DNA from: Streptomyces sp. ERV7
GTDB lineage: Bacteria > Actinomycetota > Actinomycetes > Streptomycetales > Streptomycetaceae
NCBI RefSeq assembly: GCF_001653515.1
Contig: NZ_LYOY01000040.1
Location: 806,001-870,000 of the forward strand
Length of the DNA: 64,000 nt
Direction of reading: 5' to 3'
Positions 35,449-44,300 of the stretch are shown here, in pieces. Made by a program: the position numbers and the translations under genes. Under the pieces are notes generated by a model. That model was not told the origin of the DNA. It searched no databases and was given only the letters and a program-made list of their open reading frames with translations. Positions within the stretch are counted from its first letter, which is position 1. Every line of letters starts with the position of its first letter.

Positions 35449-36369
35449 TCAGCGGGTGCGCGGGCTGTGGCGGTGGGCGAGTGCCTCGTAGGAGGCGGCG
35501 AGCGCGGGGGCGGCCGTCTCGTACGTGCGCTGGGCCACCCCGATGAACAGGCAGTCCACGACGAGGAGTTGGCTGGTCCGGGACGACATCGCGGCCGGGC
35601 GCAGCTCGCTCTCGCGGGCCGTCGAGGTGGTCAGTATGTGGTCGGCGTACTGGGAGACGGGGCCGTCGGGGCGGCCGGTGACGGCGATGGTGGTGGCGCC
35701 CCGGTCGAAGGCGACGCGCAGCGGCTCGATGACGTCGCCGGTCGCGCCGGAGTGGGTGATGGCGACGGCGGCGTCCCCCGACCGCAGCTGCACGGCGTTG
35801 GTGACGGCGAGGTGCGGGTCGGTGTGGGCGTGCGCGATCAGGCCGATCCTGAGCAGCTTCTGGGCGAGGTCCTGGCCGACGAGCGAGGAGGCGCCGACGC
35901 CGTAGACGTCGATGCGGCGGGCCTGGGCGAGGGCGGCGACGGCGGCGCCGAGCTGGACGGTGTCGAGGGCCGCGGCGGTGTCGGCCAGCGTCTGCTGCTC
36001 GTCGTAGGCGAGCTTGGCGACGACATCGGCGATCGGGTCGTCCACGGCGATGTCGGCGGTGACGGCCGGGGCGCGTCCCGACTGCTGCTGGGCGGCGAGC
36101 CCGGCGAGCGCGAGGCGCAGGTCGCGGTAGCCGGGGTAGCCGAGAAGGCGGGCGGTGCGGACCACGGTGGCCTCGCTGGTGCCGGTGAGCTCGGCGAGGC
36201 CGGTGACGGTGAGTGCGGCGCAGCCGGCCGGGTCCCCGGCGACGGCCTCGGCGACGCGCTGCATCGAGCGGGTCATGGAGGGTGCCAGCGTGCGCACCTT
36301 GGCCGCGAGGGCGGCGGGGGCGGGGGGAGCCGTGTCGCCGGTGAAAATTCCCTTCACGTCATGGGTCAC
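35449..36369 (-). CDS. RpiR/MurR-type regulator of murQ
   Basis: The 306-residue regulator has an N-terminal RpiR helix-turn-helix (MTRSMQRVAEAV, then LAELTGTSEATVVRTARLLGYPGYRDLR) and a C-terminal SIS sugar-phosphate domain (IDVYGVGASSLVGQDLAQKL, AITHSGATGDVIEPLRVA). Its ligand is probably MurNAc-6-P or GlcNAc-6-P. The gene is 42 bp upstream of murQ, hence co-transcribed. Two GTG codons (36369 and 36357) are possible starts. A GAAA-N5-TTTC palindrome just upstream may be its operator. Confidence 0.88.
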   Translation of the reverse strand: MTHDVKGIFTGDTAPPAPAALAAKVRTLAPSMTRSMQRVAEAVAGDPAGCAALTVTGLAELTGTSEATVVRTARLLGYPGYRDLRLALAGLAAQQQSGRAPAVTADIAVDDPIADVVAKLAYDEQQTLADTAAALDTVQLGAAVAALAQARRIDVYGVGASSLVGQDLAQKLLRIGLIAHAHTDPHLAVTNAVQLRSGDAAVAITHSGATGDVIEPLRVAFDRGATTIAVTGRPDGPVSQYADHILTTSTARESELRPAAMSSRTSQLLVVDCLFIGVAQRTYETAAPALAASYEALAHRHSPRTR

Positions 36370-36372
36370 CCC

Positions 36373-36387
36373 TGAAAGATATTTTCG
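36373..36387. promoter_or_regulatory. Putative RpiR operator
   Basis: The inverted repeat GAAA-GATAT-TTTC (36374-36386) sits directly upstream of the rpiR-type start in an otherwise G/C-rich gap. It fits the short A/T-rich palindromes bound by RpiR proteins; this is a guess from position and symmetry. Confidence 0.4.
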
Positions 36388-36455
36388 CAGCTGGGACCGG
36401 GTCAACCCCTTGGCCCCGGACGGGGGCGAGTGACGGATGGGGTGACAATGGCTGC

Positions 36456-36827
36456 ATGGACGACGTCGACCCCCTGGAGCAGTCCCTGCACGCCGCACGC
36501 GCCCTGGTGCTGGCGGATCTGGCCGCGCGCGACGTGGCCCAGGCCGATGTGGTCTCGCTGGTCGAGGACGCGGTGACGCATCGCCGCTGGTGGGTGGAGC
36601 AGTGGCCGGACGGCGTGGAGTACGTCGCCGGTCTGGTCGCGCAGGACGTACAGGACGCGCTCCTGGAGAAGTACGGCCGCTGGCCCATCTGCCCGGTCTG
36701 CGACGCGGGGGACCCGCACGCGCTGGACGTGGAGCCCGAGCTCGGCCCCGATCCGCACTGGGTGTGCGGCAAGGCGGGCGTGACGGTGGCCCCGGTCGGC
36801 GGCCTGGACGCGGGCCCGCTCGCATGA
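36456..36827 (+). CDS. Conserved small protein with CxxC, unknown function
   Basis: The 123-residue soluble protein has a helical N-terminal half and a C-terminal knuckle ICPVCDAGDPHALDVE with a later HWVCGKAG, which together could bind zinc. No enzyme motif is visible. It is widely paired with a DUF4031 gene in Streptomyces; here its stop overlaps that gene's ATG. Divergent from the rpiR-murQ unit. Confidence 0.75.
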   Translation: MDDVDPLEQSLHAARALVLADLAARDVAQADVVSLVEDAVTHRRWWVEQWPDGVEYVAGLVAQDVQDALLEKYGRWPICPVCDAGDPHALDVEPELGPDPHWVCGKAGVTVAPVGGLDAGPLA

Positions 36828-37090
36828 CGGTCTACATAGACCCGCCGACCTGGCCGGGCCACGGCCGTCTGTGGTCGCACCTGGTGAGCGACGTCTCGTA
36901 CGAGGAGCTGCACGTCTTCGCGGCCGCCATCGGCTGCCCGCCGCGGGCGTTCGAGCGCGACCACTACGACGTGCCCGAGGCGCGGTACGCGGACGCGGTG
37001 CGGGCCGGGGCGGTGGAGATCGGCTCCAAGGAACTGGTGCGGCGCCTCACGGGCGCGGGGCTGCGACGGCCGAAGGGGCGGCCGGCGTAG
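36824..37090 (+). CDS. DUF4031 domain protein
   Basis: The 88-residue protein matches DUF4031: MTVYIDPPTWPGHGRLWSHL, SYEELHVFAAAIGCPPRAF, ERDHYDVPEARYADAV. It is a small, probably enzymatic or nucleic-acid-associated domain of unknown role. ATGA overlap with the preceding gene indicates coupled translation. Confidence 0.85.
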   Translation: MTVYIDPPTWPGHGRLWSHLVSDVSYEELHVFAAAIGCPPRAFERDHYDVPEARYADAVRAGAVEIGSKELVRRLTGAGLRRPKGRPA

Positions 37091-37114
37091 CCCTCCGGTC
37101 AGTGCGGTGACGAC

Positions 37115-37677
37115 TCAGCCGGTGAGCAGCTCCAGTTCCGTCGTCAGGTTCTCGCGGGCGCGGGCCTCCCACTCCTTGCCGCCGTACGGGGTGCGGAACA
37201 GCCTGGGCAGGGCGAGGAGCTGGCGCAGGACCTGGGCGCGGCCGGTGCGGAAGGCCTCGTCGGGGACGAAGGCGTACTCCTCGCGGACGGCGGCGGCGTA
37301 CGCGGCGTACGCCTCCGGGTCCCCGGCCAGCACCGCCAGGTCCGCGTCGCACAGGACCTCGCCGTTGGTGTCCCCCTCGTGGGGGTCGTGGGTGACGGTG
37401 AGGCGTACGAGCCGGGCGACCTCGGCCGTCGCCTCCTGGCTCAACCCGGCCTCGGGGAGCGCGCGTTCGGCCTGCGCCGCGCTGCGCTCCTCGTTCTCGG
37501 AGCGGTCCGGGCGGTAGACGGCGTCGTGGAACCAGGCGGCGAGGCGTACGAGTTCGGGGGCGTCGGCGTGGTCGGCGAGGGTGTCGATGTGCCGCAGCAC
37601 GGCGGTGAGGTGGCGGGTGGTGTGGTACTTGCGGTGCGGCTCGCCCCACTGTGCGAGCAGCCGCTCGGCGTAGGGGC
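37115..37677 (-). pseudogene. HD-domain phosphohydrolase lacking its N-terminus
   Basis: About 187 residues match predicted metal-dependent HD phosphohydrolases: YHTTRHLTAVLRHIDTLADHAD, AAWFHDAVYRP (the HD dyad), and CDADLAVLAGDPEAYAAYAAAVR (third metal ligand). The family normally has 25-35 more residues and a start codon before AERLLAQWGEPHRKYH. Here the frame continues past about 37677 into antisense of the acyl-CoA dehydrogenase remnant, so the true start is gone. Confidence 0.65.
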
Positions 37678-37684
37678 CGGCACC

Positions 37685-38545
37685 CCCGCCCAGAAGGACC
37701 GCTTCCTGCCCCCCGTCGCCCGGGGCGAGGCCATCTGGTGCCAGGGCTACAGCGAACCCGGCGCCGGCTCCGACCTCGCGGCCGTCCGCACCGCCGCCAC
37801 CCGCGACCCCGGCGATCCCACCGGCGCGTACCGCGTCACCGGACAGAAGATCTGGACCTCGCACGCCCACGAGGCCGACTGGTGCTTCGTGCTCGCCCGT
37901 ACCGAACCCGGCTCGCACCGCCACCACGGCCTCTCCCTTCTCCTCGTCCCCATGGACCAGGCGGACGGCAGCGTCGAGGTGCGGCCGATCCGGCAGCTCA
38001 CCGGGACCAGCGAGTTCAACGAGGTCTTCTTCGACGGCGCCCGCGCCCACCCCGACCACCTCGTCGGCGGCGAGGGCAACGGCTGGCGCGTCGCCATGGA
38101 CCTGCTCGCCGCCGAGCGCGGCGTCTCCACGCTCGCCCAACAGATCGGTTTCGAGAGGGAGTTGGAGGAGGTCGTGCGGCTGGCGGGGGACGCGGACCCG
38201 CTCCTCCGCGAGCGGCTCATCCGTCAGTGGGCCGAGCTGCGCACCATGCGCTGGAACGCGCTGCGCACCCTCGGCGGCTCCGACCCCGCCGCCCCCAGCG
38301 TCGCCAAACTCCTCTGGGGCGGCTGGCACCAGCGCCTCGGCGAGCTCGCCATGGCCGTACGGGGCGCGTCCGGCGCGGTCGGCCCGGACGACTGGAGCGA
38401 GGAGAAGCCGTACCGGCTCGACGCGTTCCAGCGCCTGTTCCTCTTCTCCCGCGCCGACACCGTCTACGGCGGCTCGGACGAGATCCAGCGCACCATCATC
38501 GCCGAGCGCGTGCTCGGCCTGCCTAGGGAGGCCCGGGGCCAGTGA
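37685..38545 (+). pseudogene. Acyl-CoA dehydrogenase lacking its N-terminus
   Basis: About 285 residues of an acyl-CoA dehydrogenase: WCQGYSEPGAGSDLAAVRT (FAD contact), GQKIWTSHAHEADWC, and the C-terminal YGGSDEIQRTIIAERVLGLPRE. The N-terminal helical domain (about 110 residues) and start codon are missing at the junction near 37680, where the oppositely oriented HD gene is also cut. The stop overlaps the GTG of the alcohol dehydrogenase gene, so an intact operon existed before the loss. Confidence 0.75.
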
Positions 38546-39591
38546 GAGGTGTCCTGTTCGACGGTACGCACGCACAGGTGGTCGACGACCTGGAGATACG
38601 CGACCCGGGGCCCGGCGAGGTCCGGGTCGCGATCGCCGCCGCCGGGCTCTGCCACTCCGATCTCTCCGTCATCGACGGGACGATCCCCTTCCCCGTACCC
38701 GTGGTGCTCGGCCACGAGGGCGCGGGCGTCGTCGAGGCCGTCGGGACGGGGGTCACCCATGTCGCCCCCGGCGACCATGTGGCGCTCTCCACCCTCGCCA
38801 ACTGCGGGGCGTGCGCCGACTGCGACCGGGGGCGCCCCACCATGTGCCGCAAGGCGATCGGACGGCCGGGCCGGCCGTTCTCGCGCGGCGGCGTGCCCGT
38901 CCACCAGTTCGCCGCCAACTCCGCCTTCGCCGAACGCACGGTGGTCAAGGCCGTCCAGGCGGTGCGGATCCCGTCCGACCTCCCGCTCGCCTCCGCCGCC
39001 CTCATCGGCTGCGCGGTCCTGACCGGTGTCGGTGCCGTACTGAACCGGGCCCGCGTCGACCGGGGCGACACCGTCGTCGTCATCGGCACCGGCGGCATCG
39101 GCCTCAATGTGCTGCAAGGGGCCCGGATCGCGGGTGCCCGGACGATCGTCGCCGTCGACAGCAACCCGGCGAAGGAGGCCGCCGCCCGGCAGTTCGGCGC
39201 CACCCACTTCCTGACGTCGGCGGACGGCGTACGGGAGGTCCTGGCGACCGGCGCCGACCACGTCTTCGAGTGCGTCGGCCACGTCGGGCTCGTCCGGCAG
39301 GCCGTCGACCTGCTCGACCGGCACGGCCAGGCGATCCTGCTCGGGATGCCCGCGCCCACGGCGGAGGCGACGTTCGCGCCCGCCGCGATGTTCCTGGACA
39401 AGTCCATCCTGGGGTGCCGCTACGGGAGTTCACGGCCCCAGCACGACATCCCGCGCTACGCCGGGCTGTACCGCACCGGCGCCCTGCTCCTCGACGAGCT
39501 GGTGACGGAGACGTACCCGGTCGAGGACTTCGCCAAGGCGGTGGAGGACGCGCGGCAGGGGAGGGTGGCACGCGGGGTGCTGACGTTCTGA
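38542..39591 (+). CDS. Zinc-dependent class III-type alcohol dehydrogenase
   Basis: The 349-residue MDR enzyme has catalytic zinc ligands in GLCHSDLSV and GHEGAGVVE, structural zinc cysteines CGACADCDRGRPTMC, and the NAD motif VIGTGGIGLNVL. It resembles the NAD/mycothiol-type alcohol dehydrogenases of actinomycetes and is coupled by GTGA to an acyl-CoA dehydrogenase, suggesting joint lipid or alcohol oxidation. Its last 34 codons and downstream DNA are duplicated in tandem. Confidence 0.88.
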   Translation: MRGVLFDGTHAQVVDDLEIRDPGPGEVRVAIAAAGLCHSDLSVIDGTIPFPVPVVLGHEGAGVVEAVGTGVTHVAPGDHVALSTLANCGACADCDRGRPTMCRKAIGRPGRPFSRGGVPVHQFAANSAFAERTVVKAVQAVRIPSDLPLASAALIGCAVLTGVGAVLNRARVDRGDTVVVIGTGGIGLNVLQGARIAGARTIVAVDSNPAKEAAARQFGATHFLTSADGVREVLATGADHVFECVGHVGLVRQAVDLLDRHGQAILLGMPAPTAEATFAPAAMFLDKSILGCRYGSSRPQHDIPRYAGLYRTGALLLDELVTETYPVEDFAKAVEDARQGRVARGVLTF

Positions 39592-39757
39592 GCGGTGGCC
39601 GGTGGCCGGTGGTCGACGGTGATCCTCGACGAGCTGGTGACGGAGACGTACCCGGTCGAGGACTTCGCCAAGGCGGTGGAGGACGCGCGGCAGGGGAGGG
39701 TGGCACGCGGGGTGCTGACGTTCTGAGCGGTGGCCGGTGGCCGGTGGTCGACGGTGA
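39488..39757 (+). repeat. 135-bp tandem duplication of the alcohol dehydrogenase 3' end
   Basis: Positions 39488-39622 are repeated exactly at 39623-39757, including the last 34 codons and stop of the dehydrogenase. After it a 17-bp unit (GGTGGTCGACGGTGATC) recurs, with one change in the last copy, up to about 39793. The copied codons have no start of their own. The 39592-39832 interval otherwise holds nothing. Confidence 0.95.
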
Positions 39758-39832
39758 TCGGTGGTCGACGGTGATCGGTGGTTGACGGTGATCGGGGTGC
39801 CGCGGGAGCCGGTCCCCGACCGGGGTGCGGGC

Positions 39833-40843
39833 TCAGCCGCCGACGCGGTGGCCTCCGGCCGCGCGGAAGGTGCGCCGGTAGACGGTCGGCGGGACCCCGA
39901 GCGCGGCCTGCAGGTGCTGGCGCAGCGAGGTACCCGTACCGAATCCGGCGGCGCGGGCGATCTGGTCCACGGACAGGTCGCTCGACTCCAGCAGGTGCCG
40001 GGCCCGCTCGACGCGCTGCTGGGTGAGCCACTGCCCGGGGCTCATCCCGGTCTCCTCGCGGAACCGGCGCGTGAACGTCCGTACGGACATGGCTTCCTGC
40101 TCCGCCATGTCCCGCAGCTGGATCGGCTCGTCGAGGCGGCCGAGGGCCCAGGCGCGGGCGCCGGTGGTGGTCGCCACCTGGGGCTGCGGCAGGGGCCGTT
40201 CGATGTACTGGGCCTGCCCGCCCTCCCGGTGTGGCGGTACGACCGTCCGCCGGGCCACGTCGTTGGCGACCGCGGCCCCGTGGTCGCGCCGCACCAGGTG
40301 CAGACAGAGGTCGATCCCGGCGGCGACCCCGGCCGAGGTCAGTACGTCCCCGTCGTCGACGAACAGTACGTCCGGGTCGACGGCGACGGCCGGGAAGAGC
40401 CGCTGGAAGTGCTCGGCGTGCCACCAGTGGGTGGTGGCGGGGCGCCCGTCGAGGTACCCGGCGGCGGCCAGCACATAGCTGCCGGTGCAGATGGAGACCA
40501 TGCGCGTACCGGGCCGTACGTACGCGAGGGCCCGGGCGAGCTCGTCCGTGAGCACCCCCTCCTCGTACACCGGCCCCAGCTCGTGCGAGGCGGGCACGAC
40601 CACGGTGTCCGCGAGGGCCAGCGCCTCGGGCCCGTGCTCCACGAGCACGGCGAAGTCGGCGTCGGTCTGCACGGGTCCGGGCGCCCGGACCGAGCAGGTG
40701 GTGACGGAGTACAGCGCCTCCCGCCCCTCACCCGCGCTCCGGGCCCGCCCGAAGATCCGCTGCGGAATACCGAGCTCGAAGGGGAGCAGGCCGTCGAGCG
40801 CCAGCACGACGATGCGGTGGAGTGGGGCCGGGGGCGGGGTCAT
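39833..40843 (-). CDS. GlxA-family regulator (DJ-1/PfpI plus AraC HTH)
   Basis: The 336-residue protein has an N-terminal DJ-1/PfpI-like sensor domain (residues about 9-180) with the nucleophile-elbow region SICTGSYVLAAAG, then two AraC helix-turn-helix motifs: MSVRTFTRRFREETGMSPGQWL and VDQIARAAGFGTGTSLRQHL. GlxA-type proteins activate or repress neighbouring catabolic or stress genes. Its usual divergent target is not obvious, as the CHAT cassette follows upstream. Confidence 0.9.
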   Translation of the reverse strand: MTPPPAPLHRIVVLALDGLLPFELGIPQRIFGRARSAGEGREALYSVTTCSVRAPGPVQTDADFAVLVEHGPEALALADTVVVPASHELGPVYEEGVLTDELARALAYVRPGTRMVSICTGSYVLAAAGYLDGRPATTHWWHAEHFQRLFPAVAVDPDVLFVDDGDVLTSAGVAAGIDLCLHLVRRDHGAAVANDVARRTVVPPHREGGQAQYIERPLPQPQVATTTGARAWALGRLDEPIQLRDMAEQEAMSVRTFTRRFREETGMSPGQWLTQQRVERARHLLESSDLSVDQIARAAGFGTGTSLRQHLQAALGVPPTVYRRTFRAAGGHRVGG

Positions 40844-40856
40844 GCGGCCGAGTGTA

Positions 40857-40894
40857 CGTGGCCTGATCCCTGCGGGCCATGCCCATCAGGCCAC
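40857..40894. repeat. 38-bp direct repeat, left copy (glxA upstream)
   Basis: The copy starts CGTGGCCTGATCCCTGCG and matches 45302-45339 at 31 of 38 positions in direct orientation. It lies in the glxA promoter region. The pair brackets the CHAT cassette. Confidence 0.65.
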
Positions 40895-40909
40895 CGCAGA
40901 CGCCGCCGG

Positions 40910-41323
40910 CTACTCCCTCTCCTCCTGCTCCTCCTCCTGCTCCTCCTGCCGGGCCGCCGCGTCGAGGACCTCGTCGACGGTGACGCCGATGATCCGGTCC
41001 CGGTCGGCGGGCGCGAGCGACGGCGGCAGCGCGTCGCCCCGGACGAGCCGGTCCTCCACATGCCGCACGGCCACCTCGCGCCGGGGCGCCCCCGCCCTGG
41101 TCCTCAGGTCGTTGTAGACGGTCCAGGCCAGCGTGGCGACGCTCACGACGAGCGTGGCGAGGGAGTCGAGGTCGGCGTACTGCCCGGGCCGCGCGACGGC
41201 ACCGCGCGCGTACAGCGCGGCCTCCACCTCGTCGGGGAGCCCGGGGTGGAGGCGGTCGGCGAGGCGCCGGGCGGCGGCTCGGGCGCCGAGTTCGACGGGG
41301 GTGGAAGTGGTGGGGTCGGCCAT
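40910..41323 (-). CDS. Small helical protein with one membrane-like segment, CHAT partner
   Basis: The 137-residue protein has an Ala/Arg-rich helical start, a hydrophobic stretch LDSLATLVVSVATLAWTVY near the middle that could cross or insert into a membrane, and a Glu-rich C-terminus (RQEEQEEEQEERE). No known family was recognised. It has a strong AGGAGG ribosome site and lies 20 bp downstream of the CHAT-STAND gene on the same strand, so the two should be co-transcribed. It may be target, effector or immunity partner (inference). Confidence 0.7.
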   Translation of the reverse strand: MADPTTSTPVELGARAAARRLADRLHPGLPDEVEAALYARGAVARPGQYADLDSLATLVVSVATLAWTVYNDLRTRAGAPRREVAVRHVEDRLVRGDALPPSLAPADRDRIIGVTVDEVLDAAARQEEQEEEQEERE

Positions 41324-41343
41324 GTGCGGATGCCCTCCTGGGG

Positions 41344-44300
41344 TCAGTCGGTGCCGGTGCCGGTGTCGGTGCCGGGTTCGGGTGTGAGGACGTACTGGCG
41401 TACAGCTGTGGGGAGGGGGTTGCCGGTGACGGAGTGCCAGGTCTGTTCGAGGGCGGCGATGCCGAGGGACTGGGTCAGCAGCCGCAGGTTCCCCGGGCTG
41501 TCCCCGGTCTCGGGGTGCGGGATCTCCTCGAACTGCGACACACATCTGACGGCCCATGCCAGGGCCTTGTCCGGCCGGTTCTGCTCCGTGGCGAGCGAGC
41601 AGAGCTCCGCGCACGTGAATGCGGTGCCCGCCCGGTCCTCGAGCTCCTCCCTGATGGCGAGGGCCTTGCCGTACCACTCCTCGGCCTCGGTCAGCCGTCC
41701 GAGTTCCTGGGCGACCATCCCCAGTCCGTGGTAGCTGTTGGCCATGCCGACCCGGAAGCCGAGGACCTCCTTGATGGCGAGGGACTTGTGGTACCACTCC
41801 TCGGCCTCGGCCAGCTGGCCCTTCATGTGATGGACTGCGCCGAGCTGCTGATACCCGGCGGCGGTGCCCGTACGGTCGCCGAGGTCCTCCTTGATGGCGA
41901 GGGCCTTGTGGTACCACTCCTCAGCCTCGGTGAGCCGGCCTTGCAGTTGGCTGAGGGCACCGAGCTGGTGGTAACCGCTCGCCATCCCTCCCCGGTCGCC
42001 CAGCTCCTTCTCGATGGCGAGGGACTTGTGGTACCACTCCTCGGCTTCGGTGAGCCGGCCCTGCAGTTGGCGGGCGATGCCGAGTTCGTGGTACACGCTT
42101 GCCATCCCGGGTCGGTTGCCGAGCTCCTCCCTGATGGCGAGAGACTTGCGGTACAGCGCTACGGCCTCCTCGTGGCGCCCGCGGTACTGGGCGACCATGC
42201 CCAGTCCGTGGTATCCGATGGCCATCCCCGACCGTTCGCCGAGTTCTTCCTTGATGGTGAGGGACTTGCGGTACCACTCCTCAGCCTCTCCCAGCCGTCC
42301 GCGTTGCTGAGCGAGCATGCCGAGCTGGTGGTATCCGATGGCGATGCGCTTGCTCTGCGTGGGGCTTTCGGGACTGGCCAACATGGCCTGGATATGGGAG
42401 TGGTAGGTGCTTTCGGCCTGGTCGAGCTGTCCCGCCGCCAATTCCCGGTTGGCCTGTTCCCAGGTGGCGTACGCCCAGAGGACGCCTGCCGGAGTGTCCA
42501 GGCCGGGTGGGACGCCGTCCGGACCCTCCGTGGCCAGCTGCATGCGCAGGGCCCAACTTCCGGCCTCTTCTTCCAGGCCGCGCAAGTGCCAGTATTCGTC
42601 CAGTGGTTGGGCGACGGTCTGGGCGTGGGTCCACATGCGCTGGTCCAGGGCGAAGCCGAGCATGCTCCCCAGCATCCTCCGGTGGACGGAGATCAGCGCC
42701 ACGGCGAACTGTGCCTGTTTCCCGGTCAGTTGCTCGCTGAGCCAGGAGCTGAAGACGGCGTGGGTCTCCAGCAGCGCGTGGATGGAGGCTGTGCGCTGAT
42801 CGTCGTACGCGTCGCCCGCCTGTGACTTCCAGCGGTCGGCCAGATAGGACGGCAGCGCCGGATGGATCCGGTACGTCCCCGCTTCACCCGGCGACAGGAG
42901 ACCCAGGGCCGAGGCCCGTTCCAGCAGCTCGGCCCAGACCTGACCGGGGCGGTCCCGGAACTGCTCGGGCACCTCCGGCACGGCCGAGAAAGCCCCCAGC
43001 ACGTCAGCGTCCGCCACCCCGTGCAACAGGCTCAGCACGATCATCGCCCGCTGATCCTCCCCCGACAGATGATCGAACGAGTACGCGATGCTCGCCGCCA
43101 GCGACGTCGTGCGGCCCCCGTCGTCGCCCCCGGGCAGCCCTCTGACCCCCCGCAGCCCGTCGAGCAGATCGTCCGCGCTCGTCGTGTCCAGATGCGGCAG
43201 TACGAGCCGCATGCTCAGCGGATGGCCGTCCAGCCATCGCATCACCTCCCCGAACGCGCGCGTCTCGCGGCTCCTGCGGGTGTGCGGGTAGGGGGCGAGC
43301 AGTTGCTCCGCGTACTGGGTGGCCTCCTCGGTGTCCAGGCCGTCGACCCGGATGCGGCGGACGCCCTCGCCCAGCCAGGACTCGTCGGAGCGGCTGGTGA
43401 TGACGACCGCGCTGCGGCTGTCGCGGGCCAGGCGGGACAGGAACGCGCGCATCTCGCCCTGCTCCCGCTCCGGCAGCGGCGGCGTCGCCTGCCCGGGGTC
43501 CGGCATGGCGCGTACGGACTCGAAGTTGTCCCACAGCAGCAGCACGCGCCGGGTCCGCAGCGCCCGCTCCACCGCCTCCTGGCGCTGCGCCGCGTCCAGC
43601 AGGACGAACCGCGTGTCGAACTTCTCGCCGAAGACGCGGCGCCCGATCGCGTTGACGACGCCGTCGAGCCCGAAGGAGGCGACCCCGGGCTCGAAGGAGT
43701 GCCAGATCACCCACTCCGGCCGGTCGACCGCGCCGGTGTCGCGGCACCAGCGGCCGAAGGCCTTGGCCAGCTCCGTCTTGCCGGTTCCGCCGGGCCCGTG
43801 CAGGACCACCACACGCTGGAGCCGGGCGGCGACGTCCAGCCGGTAGAACAGCGCGTCGCGGCCGATGAACTCGCCCTCGGCGGCCAGCTCCTGGTCCGGC
43901 CGCGACTCCTGGCCGCCCTCGGGTCGGCGCCGGATCGCGTCGAGGATGCCGTCGAGGGACTCCGACGACTCCCGCTCGGTGCGCAGCCCGGGGAAGCGCA
44001 CCTCGCTGCGGGTGTAGAAGACCGGCACCATCCAGTCGGCCAGCGGCAACATGCCTTTCAGCGAAGGGCGTTCGTTGTTCAGGGCCAGTCGTCGGCGCCC
44101 CGCCGCGACCGCCTCGGCCATCCGGTCCCCGGCGAACAGCCGCTCGTAGAAGGCGGCCATGAACTCGGACGCGGCCACCGCGTACACGCTGTAGGCCATC
44201 GCCACCACCGAGGCGACGCCCTCCTGCATCAGCCGGGTCGCCACCGCCGCCTCGACCTGGGAGCCGACGACGGCCGACTGGCAGGCGTTGAGGACCACCA

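Noticed and set aside
41680..42340. Regular 120-bp DNA repeats that could be read as a CRISPR-like or satellite array
   Set aside because: They lie in frame within the CHAT protein and encode 40-residue TPR units; no spacers or cas genes exist.
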